In this document: piece by piece, positions 18,183-25,685 of the stretch
Layout of the letters: each line of letters starts with the position of its first letter
Numbering within the stretch: position 1 is the stretch's first letter
Source: RGIG2041 sp045546315
Lineage (GTDB): Bacteria > Bacillota > Clostridia > UBA1381 > UMGS1253
DNA length: 64,000 bases
Direction: 5' to 3'
NCBI GenBank assembly: GCA_045546315.1
Contig: JAZQCN010000095.1
Coordinates: 39,972-103,971, forward strand
Position numbers and translations under genes: made by a program
The notes under the pieces: model-generated
Seen by the model: only the letters and a program-made list of their open reading frames with translations
Told to the model about the DNA's origin: nothing
Databases searched by the model: none

Positions 18183-18449
18183 ATGAAACTGAAAGACGGT
18201 TTTTTGCTCAAAACTGTTGCAGGCAGCAAAATCGTAGTACCAATCGGCGAAGCAAGCGCTTCCTTTAACGGCGTAATCACGCTGTCCGGCAGCGCAGCAT
18301 ATCTTTGGGAAATCCTGCAAGCAGGCGCGACTGAGGAAGAGCTTTTAGAGGCTTTGCTTGTAGAGTATAATGTAGAAAGAGACTACGCCGCTGCAGACTT
18401 AAAGCGCTTTATTGCAAAGCTGCAAAGCGCAGGTATGCTGGAAGAATAA
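18183..18449 (+). CDS. PqqD-family peptide chaperone-like protein
   Basis: 88 residues, start ATG behind AAGGGGG. The PqqD pattern is clear: a beta-hairpin core with FNGVITLSGSAAYLWEIL (about 31-48), then the helix pair around EELLEALLVEY and AADLKRFIAKLQSAGMLE. PqqD proteins are RiPP recognition elements that hold precursor peptides for radical SAM enzymes. Here no radical SAM gene or obvious precursor is adjacent. The next gene, one base downstream of the stop, is a signal-peptidase-like protein; the two form a transcription unit. Confidence 0.88.
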   Translation: MKLKDGFLLKTVAGSKIVVPIGEASASFNGVITLSGSAAYLWEILQAGATEEELLEALLVEYNVERDYAAADLKRFIAKLQSAGMLEE

Positions 18450-18450
18450 G

Positions 18451-18870
18451 ATGGAACGCTTTGATATGCAGGTGATTGTCGAGTATATGTACGCAGCCTT
18501 TGCACTCGGCAAACCCTTTTCCTTCACCCCTTCCGGTGACAGTATGCTGCCCACGCTGCAAAACGGCACGGATACCGTTACCGTAGTGCCTGCAGATGCT
18601 TGCAAAATCGGGGATATCATCCTTTATCGCCGTCCGAGCGGTATGTATGTGCTGCATCGCATCGTCGGCAAGGCGAAGCGCGGCTTTATGCTGTGCGGTG
18701 ATAATGAAAACACAATCGAATACCCGATTCCGCAAAAGGATATGCTCGCCAAAGTTATTTCGGCAACGGATGCAAACGGCAACGCTGTTGATTTGCACGC
18801 AAAGTCCAACCCGGGCAGATTGTGGCTGAAAAAGCTGAAATTGCACATACGACTTCTATTTAAAAAATAA
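18451..18870 (+). CDS. S24/S26 (signal-peptidase-like) peptidase, apparently soluble
   Basis: 139 residues. The S26 serine motif SGDSMLPTL puts the nucleophile at Ser31. VLHRIVG gives His69 and CGDNEN gives Asp84, the Ser/His/Asp pattern of SipW- and ER-type signal peptidases rather than the Ser/Lys type. No transmembrane anchor is visible at either end. The C-terminus is basic (LWLKKLKLHIRLLFKK). The start ATG is 1 base past the PqqD stop. Possible roles are leader-peptide cleavage for a PqqD-bound substrate elsewhere, or an unrelated cytoplasmic protease. Confidence 0.85.
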   Translation: MERFDMQVIVEYMYAAFALGKPFSFTPSGDSMLPTLQNGTDTVTVVPADACKIGDIILYRRPSGMYVLHRIVGKAKRGFMLCGDNENTIEYPIPQKDMLAKVISATDANGNAVDLHAKSNPGRLWLKKLKLHIRLLFKK

Positions 18871-18901
18871 AAAAACCTTGTTCGCAAAGAACAAGGTTTT
18901 T
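18871..18901. terminator. Bidirectional terminator between the PqqD pair and purC
   Basis: 13-base arms 18871-18883 and 18889-18901, loop of five, A/T runs on both sides. Confidence 0.92.
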
Positions 18902-18915
18902 TTGTATGCTTTGAT

Positions 18916-19599
18916 TTATCTGTTCAAAATCAGCTTGGTCAGCTCAACCGGCTCAACAATCTTGTCGCCCTTATATACGCGCATATTGCCGGAAGCAATT
19001 TCATCAATTAAGATAACCTCGCCGTTGTGGTAACCAAACTCAAACTTAATATCCCACAAATCAAGACCGATGGTCTTTAAATCGTCTGCAACGATTTTTG
19101 TAATCTTTAAGGTCTGCTCCTTCATGCTTGCAAACATTTCCTCACTCATAACGCCGAGCGCAGCCAGACCTTCGCTCGTTACAAGCGGATCGCCCTTCTC
19201 ATCGTTTTTGAAGGTACACTCTACATAGCCGCCCTCAAGCACTGTGCCGTCCTCAATGTATTCACCGTATCTGCGAATAAAGCTGCCGGTTGCAACCAAG
19301 CGGCAAATAACCTCTAAGCCGTGACCGAATACAGTACCCGGAAGCACTTCCATCGTTGCTTCGTCCACATTTGCGCTCACATAATGTGTCTTAATGCCGG
19401 CCTGCTTTAATAAATCAAAATAATATACAGAAGTTCTTAAGTTTGCTTTGCCGATGCCTTCAATTGTTAAACCAACGCTGTTTTCGCCCGGATCGAATAC
19501 GCCGTCTTTACCGGTGCAATCGTCCTTGAACTTCAGCATTACATTGCCGTTGTCCAGGCTGTAAACATCTTTTGTTTTACCCTCATAGATCTTCTTCAT
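18916..19599 (-). CDS. purC: Phosphoribosylaminoimidazole-succinocarboxamide synthase
   Basis: 227 residues, the full length for the enzyme. It joins CAIR and aspartate using ATP in purine synthesis. The start MKKIYEGKTKDVYS and the ATP-binding region FKDDCTGKDGVFDPG, followed by VICRLVATGSFIRRYG and LWDIKFEFGYHNGEVILIDE, are family hallmarks. It is not next to other pur genes, unlike the pur operons of many Firmicutes, and has its own promoter and terminator. Confidence 0.97.
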   Translation of the reverse strand: MKKIYEGKTKDVYSLDNGNVMLKFKDDCTGKDGVFDPGENSVGLTIEGIGKANLRTSVYYFDLLKQAGIKTHYVSANVDEATMEVLPGTVFGHGLEVICRLVATGSFIRRYGEYIEDGTVLEGGYVECTFKNDEKGDPLVTSEGLAALGVMSEEMFASMKEQTLKITKIVADDLKTIGLDLWDIKFEFGYHNGEVILIDEIASGNMRVYKGDKIVEPVELTKLILNR

Positions 19600-19640
19600 A
19601 CAACAAAACTCCTTTATTCTTCAAAATAAATTCCTTTATT

Positions 19641-19669
19641 ATCATAGCACTTTTCCAAAAAAAAATCAA
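19641..19669 (-). promoter_or_regulatory. Sigma-A promoter of purC
   Basis: Minus strand TTGATT (19669-19664), 17 bases, TATGAT (19646-19641). No purine riboswitch is recognisable in the 40-base leader. Confidence 0.6.
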
Positions 19670-19798
19670 TGTAAAATGAAAAGATACACACCATTTTGTC
19701 ATTTTGTACAAAAAATGGTAAATCCGTACGATTGAATTTACACATTTTCTATTTATTTCATTGCATTTTTATGCTATACTGACATAGAGGTGATTGAT

Positions 19799-20977
19799 AT
19801 GCAATACCGCAAGGATAAATACGGAAACGACCTATCCATGCTTGGCTTCGGCTGTATGCGCTTTACAGGCAAGCTGGGCAAGATTGACTTTGACAAAGCC
19901 GAACACGAAATTATGACTGCCTACAAAGGCGGCGTGAATTATTTTGATACAGCATATATCTACCCCGGCAGCGAAGCGCTGATTGGTGAAATTTTCGAAA
20001 AAAACGGCATTCGCAAGGATATTCATATCGCAACCAAGCTGCCGCATTATTTAATCAAAAGCCGCGAAAGCGCGGAAAAGCTTTTCGCCGAGGAGCTGCG
20101 CCGTCTGCGCACGGACTATGTAGACTATTATTTAATGCATATGCTCACAGATATTGACGCCTGGGAGCGCATGAAAGCACTCGGAGTGCTCGATTGGCTG
20201 GAGGAAAAGAAAAAAAGCGGTCAAATCCGTCAGCTCGGCTTTTCGTATCACGGCAACACGGAAATGTTTTGCCGCTTAATTGATGCATACGACTGGGACT
20301 TTTGTATGATTCAATATAACTATATGGACGAGCACTCCCAAGCCGGTAAGCGCGGTCTGCAGTATGCCAACCAAAAGGGGTTGCCGGTCATCATTATGGA
20401 GCCGCTGCGCGGCGGCAAGCTGGTCAGCCGCCTGCCGGAGGAAGCCAAGCGCATCTTTTCAGAATATAAAACGCAGTATACCCCTGCACAGTGGGCATTT
20501 CGCTGGCTGTTTAATCAGCCCGAGGTAACCACCGTACTCTCCGGTATGAATTCGGAGGCAATGATATTAGACAACATCCACACGGCTTCTACAGCGCAGA
20601 TTGGAGCTTTGAGCGCCGAAGATGAAGCGATGCTGCAAAGTGTATCCGCTGCCATAAACGCAAAGATGAAGGTCGGCTGTACAGGCTGCGGCTACTGCGT
20701 GCCGTGTCCAAAAAATGTAGATATTCCCGGCACCTTTGCCGCGTACAACCGCCTGCACAGCGAAGGATGGTTTGCCGGCACGAAGGAATATATTATGTGC
20801 ACCACCCTGCGCAAAACGCCAACCGCCGCCTCCAACTGCATCGGCTGCGGCAAGTGCGAAAAGCATTGTCCGCAAGGCATCCCGATTCGCGAAAAGCTCG
20901 CCGACGCACAAAAGGAGCTTGAGCGCACACCATACAAAATCGTGCGCAAGCTCGCAAAATACTTCGTTAAATTCTAA
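19799..20977 (+). CDS. Aldo/keto reductase with C-terminal 4Fe-4S clusters
   Basis: 392 residues; ATG chosen 6 bases after AGAGGTG (a GTG three codons up sits inside that site). Residues 1-280 are the aldo/keto reductase barrel: FGCMRFTGK, YFDTAYIYPGSE with the catalytic Tyr, and IMEPLRGGK. The tail has cysteines CTGCGYCVPCPK (around 295-306) and CIGCGKCEKHCP (around 345-356), a ferredoxin-like pair. This class is common in anaerobes and probably moves electrons to or from ferredoxin. An extended -10 (TGCTATACT, 19772-19780) lies upstream. Physiological substrate unknown. Confidence 0.93.
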   Translation: MQYRKDKYGNDLSMLGFGCMRFTGKLGKIDFDKAEHEIMTAYKGGVNYFDTAYIYPGSEALIGEIFEKNGIRKDIHIATKLPHYLIKSRESAEKLFAEELRRLRTDYVDYYLMHMLTDIDAWERMKALGVLDWLEEKKKSGQIRQLGFSYHGNTEMFCRLIDAYDWDFCMIQYNYMDEHSQAGKRGLQYANQKGLPVIIMEPLRGGKLVSRLPEEAKRIFSEYKTQYTPAQWAFRWLFNQPEVTTVLSGMNSEAMILDNIHTASTAQIGALSAEDEAMLQSVSAAINAKMKVGCTGCGYCVPCPKNVDIPGTFAAYNRLHSEGWFAGTKEYIMCTTLRKTPTAASNCIGCGKCEKHCPQGIPIREKLADAQKELERTPYKIVRKLAKYFVKF

Positions 20978-21008
20978 AATATTTTTATTCTGTATAAGGA
21001 GTTATATT

Positions 21009-21194
21009 ATGTTAAAAAACAAATGGACTTCGTTTTTTCTTTGCTTGTTTTTCGGCTGCTTCGGCGTGCACAAATTTTATGAGGGAAGAATACTTTTGGG
21101 CATTCTCTACCTGTGCACCTGCGGTTTGTTCTGCATCGGTGTATTTATCGACCTGATTGTTCTGTTTTTCAAGCCGAATCCGTATTATCCCTGA
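21009..21194 (+). CDS. TM2-domain membrane protein
   Basis: 61 residues; ATG 8 bases after AAGGAG. The TM2 pattern is present: first helix WTSFFLCLFFGCFGVHKFYEG with the family's GxHxFY motif, short turn RILLG, second helix LYLCTCGLFCIGVFIDLIVLF, ending in PNPY. TM2 proteins are small two-helix inner membrane proteins of unclear role. It starts 31 bases after the aldo/keto reductase and is probably cotranscribed. Confidence 0.88.
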   Translation: MLKNKWTSFFLCLFFGCFGVHKFYEGRILLGILYLCTCGLFCIGVFIDLIVLFFKPNPYYP

Positions 21195-21221
21195 TTTTTT
21201 TACGCATAAGAGAAAATTAAA

Positions 21222-21250
21222 GCATACGCACCCCTCATTTTGCATACGAT
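21222..21250 (+). promoter_or_regulatory. Sigma-E-like promoter of spoIIID
   Basis: A GCATA -35-like element (21222-21226) and CATACGAT (21243-21250) are 16 bases apart, close to the sigma-E consensus. In Bacillus spoIIID is sigma-E dependent. Match judged by eye. Confidence 0.45.
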
Positions 21251-21280
21251 GAAGTAGAGCAATCCATGAGGGGTGTTTGC

Positions 21281-21541
21281 ATGAAAAACTATATCAGCCG
21301 CCGCGCGTTACTGCTTGCAGAATACATCGTCGAACACAAAAGCACTGTGCGCGAGGCCGCAAAAGAATTCTCCATATCAAAATCAACCGTACATAAGGAT
21401 GTAACCGAGCGACTGCGCTATTTGGATTCCGCCCTCTTTGGCTCTGTCAAAACCGTTTTGGAAAACAACAAGGAGGAACGCCACATTCGCGGCGGAATGG
21501 CAACACGCGAGAAATATTTAAGCCGGAAAAAGAATGCATAA
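21281..21541 (+). CDS. spoIIID: Sporulation transcription regulator SpoIIID
   Basis: 86 residues, nearly identical in plan to known SpoIIID. The HTH reads STVREAAKEFSISKSTVHKDVTERL (residues 21-45, split in two halves), followed by RYLDSALFGSVKTVLE and the basic tail RHIRGGMATREKYLSRKK that contacts flanking DNA. It works in the mother cell, under sigma-E, as switch regulator of sigma-K genes. The ATG follows GAGGGG by 8 bases. It is expected to be made from a sporulation promoter inside the preceding gap, with read-through from the TM2 gene possible. Confidence 0.96.
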   Translation: MKNYISRRALLLAEYIVEHKSTVREAAKEFSISKSTVHKDVTERLRYLDSALFGSVKTVLENNKEERHIRGGMATREKYLSRKKNA

Positions 21542-21587
21542 TTTTTGGATTTTCGCGGCATACTTTTAGTAAATTTTCAAAAAAGTC

Positions 21588-21616
21588 TTTACAAACCAAA
21601 AAATGTGTGCTATACT
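21588..21616 (+). promoter_or_regulatory. Promoter of the initiator tRNA
   Basis: TTTACA (21588-21593), 17 bases, TATACT (21611-21616), 26 bases upstream of the tRNA. Confidence 0.75.
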
Positions 21617-21642
21617 ATCATAGTCGCAAGAGCGAAATATAT

Positions 21643-21720
<78 letters not shown>

Positions 21721-21724
21721 AGAT

Positions 21725-21755
21725 AAAAGCAGTCATCGTAAGATGGCTGCTTTTT
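21725..21755 (+). terminator. Terminator after tRNA-fMet
   Basis: Arms 21725-21737 and 21742-21754 with a loop of four, followed by T's; some pairs are G-T. Confidence 0.75.
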
Positions 21756-21850
21756 CTGTTTACGGCACAAGCTTCCCCATAAGCCTTTCGAGGGTTATGA
21801 GACCGGCGAGCGTGGCTCGCCCGGGTAGCAAAGCAAAAACAATTCATCAT

Positions 21851-21880
21851 AAAAAGGTCCTGCAAAAGCAGGACCTTTTT
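21851..21880 (-). terminator. Terminator of the sodium:alanine symporter gene
   Basis: 13-base arms 21851-21863 and 21868-21880, loop of four, T run on the minus strand directly after the stop codon. Confidence 0.88.
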
Positions 21881-23269
21881 CTACGCTTTATTTTTAAAGA
21901 AATCCTTCACCAGCTTGATTGCCACCGGTGAAAGTAGTGCAACCGCAATCAGGTTCGGGATAACCATCAAGCCGTTAAAGGTATCGGCGATGCTCCACAA
22001 AAGCCCCAAATCCACCGTTGCACCGATTACGGCAACTGCCGAATAAATCAGCATAAACGGCTTGTTCACCTTCGATCCAAAGATGAATTCAATACAGCGT
22101 GTACCGTACAATCCCCAGCCGAGAATGGTAGAAAACGCAAAGCAGCACATCGCCACCGCCGTAAACACGGAAACCCAGCTACCGTAGGTCGAGGTAAAGC
22201 CACTGATGGTCAACTCTGCACCGGCAGCAACGCCGTACTGCAGCGGCACGCCGCTGCACAGAATAACCAACGCCGTCAGCGTGCAGATGATAATCGTATC
22301 TGCAAACACTTCAAAAATACCAAAGAGTCCCTGCTTTACCGGCGAATCCGTTTCTGCGGCTGCGTGCGCAATGGACGCTGTACCGAGGCCCGCCTCATTT
22401 GAGAAAATACCGCGGGAAACGCCGCGCTTCATAGATTCAAACATCGACCCGACAATACCACCCGTTACAGCCAGCGGATTGAATGCGCCCTTAAAAATTG
22501 AAACAAACACAGACGGAATGTTTTTATAATTGATTGCAACGACACCGATACCCAACAAAATATACAAAAGCGCCATAAACGGTACCAGCTTTTCATTTAC
22601 GCGACCGAGGCGCTTAATGCCGCCGAGCAGCACCAGCGCAACCAAAGCTGCAATCACAATACCGATAATCAGATTCGCGGTTGCATTACCGCCGCTCTGC
22701 ACAACACCGAAGCTTGTAAGCGCTGTGTTGATTGCGGCAATAATGGTGTTGACCTGCGTTGCATTGCCTGTACCAAACACGGTCAGCACGCCGAGCACAG
22801 CGAAGGTATACGCCAGCCACATCCACTTTTTGCCCAGGCCGTTTTTGATAAAATACATCGGTCCGCCGACATAATCGCCTGCCTTATTGCGTTCGCGGAA
22901 ATGCACCGCCAGCGTAACTTCAATAAATTTCGTGCACATACCGAGCAGTGCGGAAATCCACATCCAGAATACGGCGCCCGGACCGCCGATGGCGATTGCA
23001 CCGGCAACACCGGCAATATTGCCCGTGCCGACTGTGGCCGCCAGAGCCGTACATACCGCCTGAAACGGCGTGATGCTGCCGCTCTTCGCTTCGCTCTTTT
23101 TTAAAATCTTACCCAGGGTTTCACGCATCGCATACCCGAACTTCCGAAGCTGCACAAAGCCGAGGCGCAGCGTGAGATACAAGCCGACGCCGATGATGAG
23201 CACCATTGCCGGCGCACCCCACACAACAGCGTTTACCTTGTCATTCAAATTCGCAATCCATTCTAACAT
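21881..23269 (-). CDS. Sodium:alanine (AGCS family) symporter
   Basis: 462 residues; the start ATG follows GAGGAG by 7-8 bases. A polytopic membrane protein of about 11 helices. Family marks include NDKVNAVVWGAPAMVLI at the start, AVCTALAATVGTGNIAGVAGAI (sodium/substrate site region, split) and SNEAGLGTASIAHAAAETD. It imports alanine or glycine with sodium. Single gene with a perfect sigma-A promoter and its own terminator. Confidence 0.94.
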   Translation of the reverse strand: MLEWIANLNDKVNAVVWGAPAMVLIIGVGLYLTLRLGFVQLRKFGYAMRETLGKILKKSEAKSGSITPFQAVCTALAATVGTGNIAGVAGAIAIGGPGAVFWMWISALLGMCTKFIEVTLAVHFRERNKAGDYVGGPMYFIKNGLGKKWMWLAYTFAVLGVLTVFGTGNATQVNTIIAAINTALTSFGVVQSGGNATANLIIGIVIAALVALVLLGGIKRLGRVNEKLVPFMALLYILLGIGVVAINYKNIPSVFVSIFKGAFNPLAVTGGIVGSMFESMKRGVSRGIFSNEAGLGTASIAHAAAETDSPVKQGLFGIFEVFADTIIICTLTALVILCSGVPLQYGVAAGAELTISGFTSTYGSWVSVFTAVAMCCFAFSTILGWGLYGTRCIEFIFGSKVNKPFMLIYSAVAVIGATVDLGLLWSIADTFNGLMVIPNLIAVALLSPVAIKLVKDFFKNKA

Positions 23270-23299
23270 AATAATACTCCTCAACTAAAAGATATTACC

Positions 23300-23328
23300 A
23301 TTATATTTTAAAGCAACGCCCATGTCAA
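23300..23328 (-). promoter_or_regulatory. Consensus sigma-A promoter of the symporter gene
   Basis: Minus strand TTGACA (23328-23323), 17 bases, TATAAT (23305-23300). Confidence 0.85.
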
Positions 23329-23373
23329 GGAACATAGTACAAAAAAGAAGGAAATGCAACTAAAAATACAGGC

Positions 23374-23402
23374 TTGAATTTCACGCTAAAATGCAGTACA
23401 AT
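23374..23402 (+). promoter_or_regulatory. Sigma-A promoter of the ThrE-type pair
   Basis: TTGAAT (23374-23379), 17 bases, TACAAT (23397-23402); back to back with the symporter promoter. Confidence 0.7.
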
Positions 23403-23433
23403 ATAGACAATTTCTTTTTTGGAAGTGATATTT

Positions 23434-24204
23434 TTGCAAATACAGGATCACGCAAAATTTATGACTACGGTTTTGGATTTCGGCGAAGCTATGATGGGCT
23501 GCGGTGCTGAGGTCAGCCGCGTAGAGGACAGCATCAGGCGCATCTGCGAAAGCTACGGCTGCAAGGTGCAGCTGATGGCCATCAGCGTCGGCATTGTGTT
23601 AACACTCGAGCTCGCAGACGGCGATACGCGCACCGAGCTGCGCCGTTGCACCTCCGGCGGCAACAATTTTTCCCGCTTAAGCGACTTAAACGCACTCTCG
23701 CGCGAGGTCTGCGCTACCGTGCCCCCGGTGGAAGCCTTTTCAGAAAAGCTGACAGAAATCGTAAAGCCGGACACAACCAGGCGCAACGCCTGGAAGCGCT
23801 GTCTCGGCGCAATTTTAGCAGCGTGCAGCTGTACGGTATTTTTCGGCGGCAGCTTAAAAGACTGCCCGGCAACTGCCGTCTGCGCAGTTTTGATTTACCT
23901 TTTGGATATGGTATTAAAATCGAAGCTGCCCAACGCATCTGCCTTCAATTTCGTAAGTGCGCTTTTGTCGGGGCTTGTAGCCGTAGGGCTGTGCAACCTG
24001 TTTCCGTTTAACCGGGATATGGTGATTATCGGCATCATAATGCTGCTGATTCCGGGCATTCTTTTAACGAACTCTATGCGCGATATGCTCTTAGGCGACA
24101 CCTTAACCGGCAGCGCGCGACTGTTTGAAGCCGTACTCGGTGCTGCTTGCCTTGCCGCAGGCATCACTGTTGCAATCTTGCTTTTCGGAGGTGTGCAGCT
24201 ATGA
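23434..24204 (+). CDS. Threonine/serine exporter ThrE, N-terminal subunit (DUF1212)
   Basis: 256 residues from a TTG start, 6 bases after GGAAGTGA; an ATG nine codons later is an alternative. The soluble front half bears the family signature MMGCGAEVSRVEDSIRRIC and the EL...RRCTSGGNNFSRL stretch. Helices follow (around 120-256), with IIMLLIPGILLTNSMRDML late. In Corynebacterium ThrE is one protein; here it is split into this large and a small subunit. It probably exports small amino acids. It overlaps the next gene by 4 bases. Confidence 0.88.
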   Translation: MQIQDHAKFMTTVLDFGEAMMGCGAEVSRVEDSIRRICESYGCKVQLMAISVGIVLTLELADGDTRTELRRCTSGGNNFSRLSDLNALSREVCATVPPVEAFSEKLTEIVKPDTTRRNAWKRCLGAILAACSCTVFFGGSLKDCPATAVCAVLIYLLDMVLKSKLPNASAFNFVSALLSGLVAVGLCNLFPFNRDMVIIGIIMLLIPGILLTNSMRDMLLGDTLTGSARLFEAVLGAACLAAGITVAILLFGGVQL

Positions 24205-24653
24205 CAACAAACGAAATCTTGACCGGGCTGCTTTCTGCCTGCGTAATGACGCTCGGCTTCGGTTTATATTTTAACCAGCGCATAAAGCACGCCTTGCTTG
24301 CTTCGGTGGTCGGGCTGCTCACCTGGGGCGTGTACCTTTTGTTTATGCCGACGACGGACAATATCTTTTTGCTCTCCGCCGCTGCTACCGTTTTTGCGGG
24401 CATCGCCTCCGAGGTAATGGCGCGCATTTTAAAAATCCCGGCAAGCTCATTTTTGACGGTCTCCGTCGTGGTGCTGATTCCAGGACGCGCGCTGTATTAT
24501 ACGCTGTATTACGCAATTGCGGGCGAACGCGCCGCTTCCGTGCAGTTCGGCATTGACACGCTGCTCGTTGTGCTCGGCATTTCCGCCGGCATCGTTTTTA
24601 CAAGCGTGTGCGCAAAGCTTTTTACGCATCTTTGGCATAAGCATCAAAAGTAA
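24201..24653 (+). CDS. Threonine/serine exporter ThrE, C-terminal subunit (DUF3815)
   Basis: 150 residues; ATG behind GGAGG, overlapping the first subunit by 4 bases. About five hydrophobic helices (MTLGFGLYFNQRIKHALLAS, GLLTWGVYLLF, LLSAAATVFAGIASEVMARIL). SSFLTVSVVVLIPG matches the conserved half of the split ThrE family. It should form one transporter with the preceding protein. No terminator is obvious after it. Confidence 0.88.
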   Translation: MTTNEILTGLLSACVMTLGFGLYFNQRIKHALLASVVGLLTWGVYLLFMPTTDNIFLLSAAATVFAGIASEVMARILKIPASSFLTVSVVVLIPGRALYYTLYYAIAGERAASVQFGIDTLLVVLGISAGIVFTSVCAKLFTHLWHKHQK

Positions 24654-24739
24654 TATAGCCCTAAATATTGCGCCCAAACTACAAACCACCACAAGAAATT
24701 GCGCTTATAATTTTTTTCTTCTTTCCGCGCAAAAAAAGC

Positions 24740-24768
24740 TTGACAATTTCCCTACACCAATGTATAAT
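24740..24768 (+). promoter_or_regulatory. Consensus sigma-A promoter of rpmH
   Basis: TTGACA (24740-24745), 17 bases, TATAAT (24763-24768), followed by a leader of about 95 bases. A hairpin GCGTTT/AAACGC lies within it. Confidence 0.88.
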
Positions 24769-24866
24769 ATTAAGCGTATTCGCGTTTATATTTTAAACGC
24801 TAAAACAGACGGAGTGCGCTTTGGGCGCTTTCCATAGAAACGAATGATTCGGCAGGAGGTGCAAAC

Positions 24867-25001
24867 ATGCTTAGAACATACCAACCTAAAAAGAGACAGA
24901 GAAGCAAGGTTCACGGCTTCAGAAAAAGAATGAGCACTGCCAACGGCAGAAAGGTTCTGGCTAGAAGAAGACTCAAGGGTAGAAAAAGATTGTCAGCATA
25001 A
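24867..25001 (+). CDS. rpmH: 50S ribosomal protein L34
   Basis: 44 residues: start MLRTYQPKKRQRSKVHGF, then RKRMSTANGRKVLARRR and KGRKRLSA at the end, the complete L34 pattern. The ATG is 7 bases after GGAGG. It is very basic, as expected of a ribosomal protein, and heads the rpmH-rnpA-yidD-yidC-jag cluster. Confidence 0.97.
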   Translation: MLRTYQPKKRQRSKVHGFRKRMSTANGRKVLARRRLKGRKRLSA

Positions 25002-25024
25002 AAGGCCACTCTGTGGTCTTTTCT
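25000..25024 (+). terminator. Weak hairpin between rpmH and rnpA
   Basis: Arms 25000-25009 and 25013-25022 (10 bases with G-T pairs), loop of three, four T's. It may reduce read-through from rpmH into rnpA. Confidence 0.5.
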
Positions 25025-25054
25025 TGTAGTTAGATGTTTTTTGGCGGTGAGAGA

Positions 25055-25393
25055 ATGCTTTTTACAAGTTCGATGAAATACAACCGCGATTTCAAGCGGC
25101 TCTACGGCCGCAGCAAATCCATTGCGGCAGGCTATCTTGTTTTGTATTATCAGAAAAATAAGCTTGGCAAAAACCTTCTCGGCATCACCGTAACCAAAAA
25201 GTTCGGCAAAGCGGTTGAGCGCAACCGCATTCGCCGGCTCATCCGCGAGTGCTATCGCTTGCGGGAAGGTGAGATGCACATCGGCTACAACATGGTAATC
25301 GTCGCGCGCAACCGTGCGATTGATGCCGATTTCGAAAAAATCGGTCGCGACCTAAGCTATTTGCTGAAAAAAAGCGGCATAATCGGGGAATGA
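25055..25393 (+). CDS. rnpA: Ribonuclease P protein component
   Basis: 112 residues from an ATG after GGTGAG; an ATG seven codons earlier gives 119 residues. The protein cofactor of RNase P matures tRNA 5' ends. Family marks: MKYNRDFKRLYGRSKS near the start and the RNA-binding KAVERNRIRRLIRECYRL in the middle, with basic beta strands around it. Position after rpmH is the usual one. Confidence 0.95.
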   Translation: MLFTSSMKYNRDFKRLYGRSKSIAAGYLVLYYQKNKLGKNLLGITVTKKFGKAVERNRIRRLIRECYRLREGEMHIGYNMVIVARNRAIDADFEKIGRDLSYLLKKSGIIGE

Positions 25394-25430
25394 GCAATCA
25401 GTCCCCTTCTTTTGCTGGAAAGGCATCTGT

Positions 25431-25655
25431 ATGAAAAAGGCTTTACTTTGGTGCATCCGCGCCTATCAAAAGCATATTTCTCCGCTAAAGGGGCATCCTT
25501 CTTGTAAATATATACCGACCTGCTCGGCCTACGCCTACGAAGCTATTCAAATCCACGGTGTTTTCAAAGGGCTTTTGTTGGCAATCTGGCGCATTTTGCG
25601 CTGTAATCCGTTCAGCCGAGGCGGCTATGACCCCGTGCCTCCGAAAAAGCAATAG
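25431..25655 (+). CDS. yidD: Membrane protein insertion efficiency factor YidD
   Basis: 74 residues. Complete YidD pattern: YQKHISPLKGHPSCKYIPTCS with both conserved Cys, AYEAIQIHGVFKGLLLAIWR, and LRCNPFSRGGYDPVP. It assists YidC/SecYEG insertion at the inner membrane. It lies between rnpA and yidC as in most bacteria, 37 bases after rnpA. Confidence 0.96.
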   Translation: MKKALLWCIRAYQKHISPLKGHPSCKYIPTCSAYAYEAIQIHGVFKGLLLAIWRILRCNPFSRGGYDPVPPKKQ

Positions 25656-25685
25656 CTTACATATGAACATAAGAGAGGTAAAACT

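Noticed and set aside
19600..19790. Purine riboswitch before purC
   Set aside because: The leader is about 40 bases and lacks the purine aptamer helices.
24653..24866. Possible oriC between the ThrE pair and rpmH
   Set aside because: No DnaA boxes, no AT-rich unwinding element and no dnaA gene; it holds only the rpmH promoter and leader.
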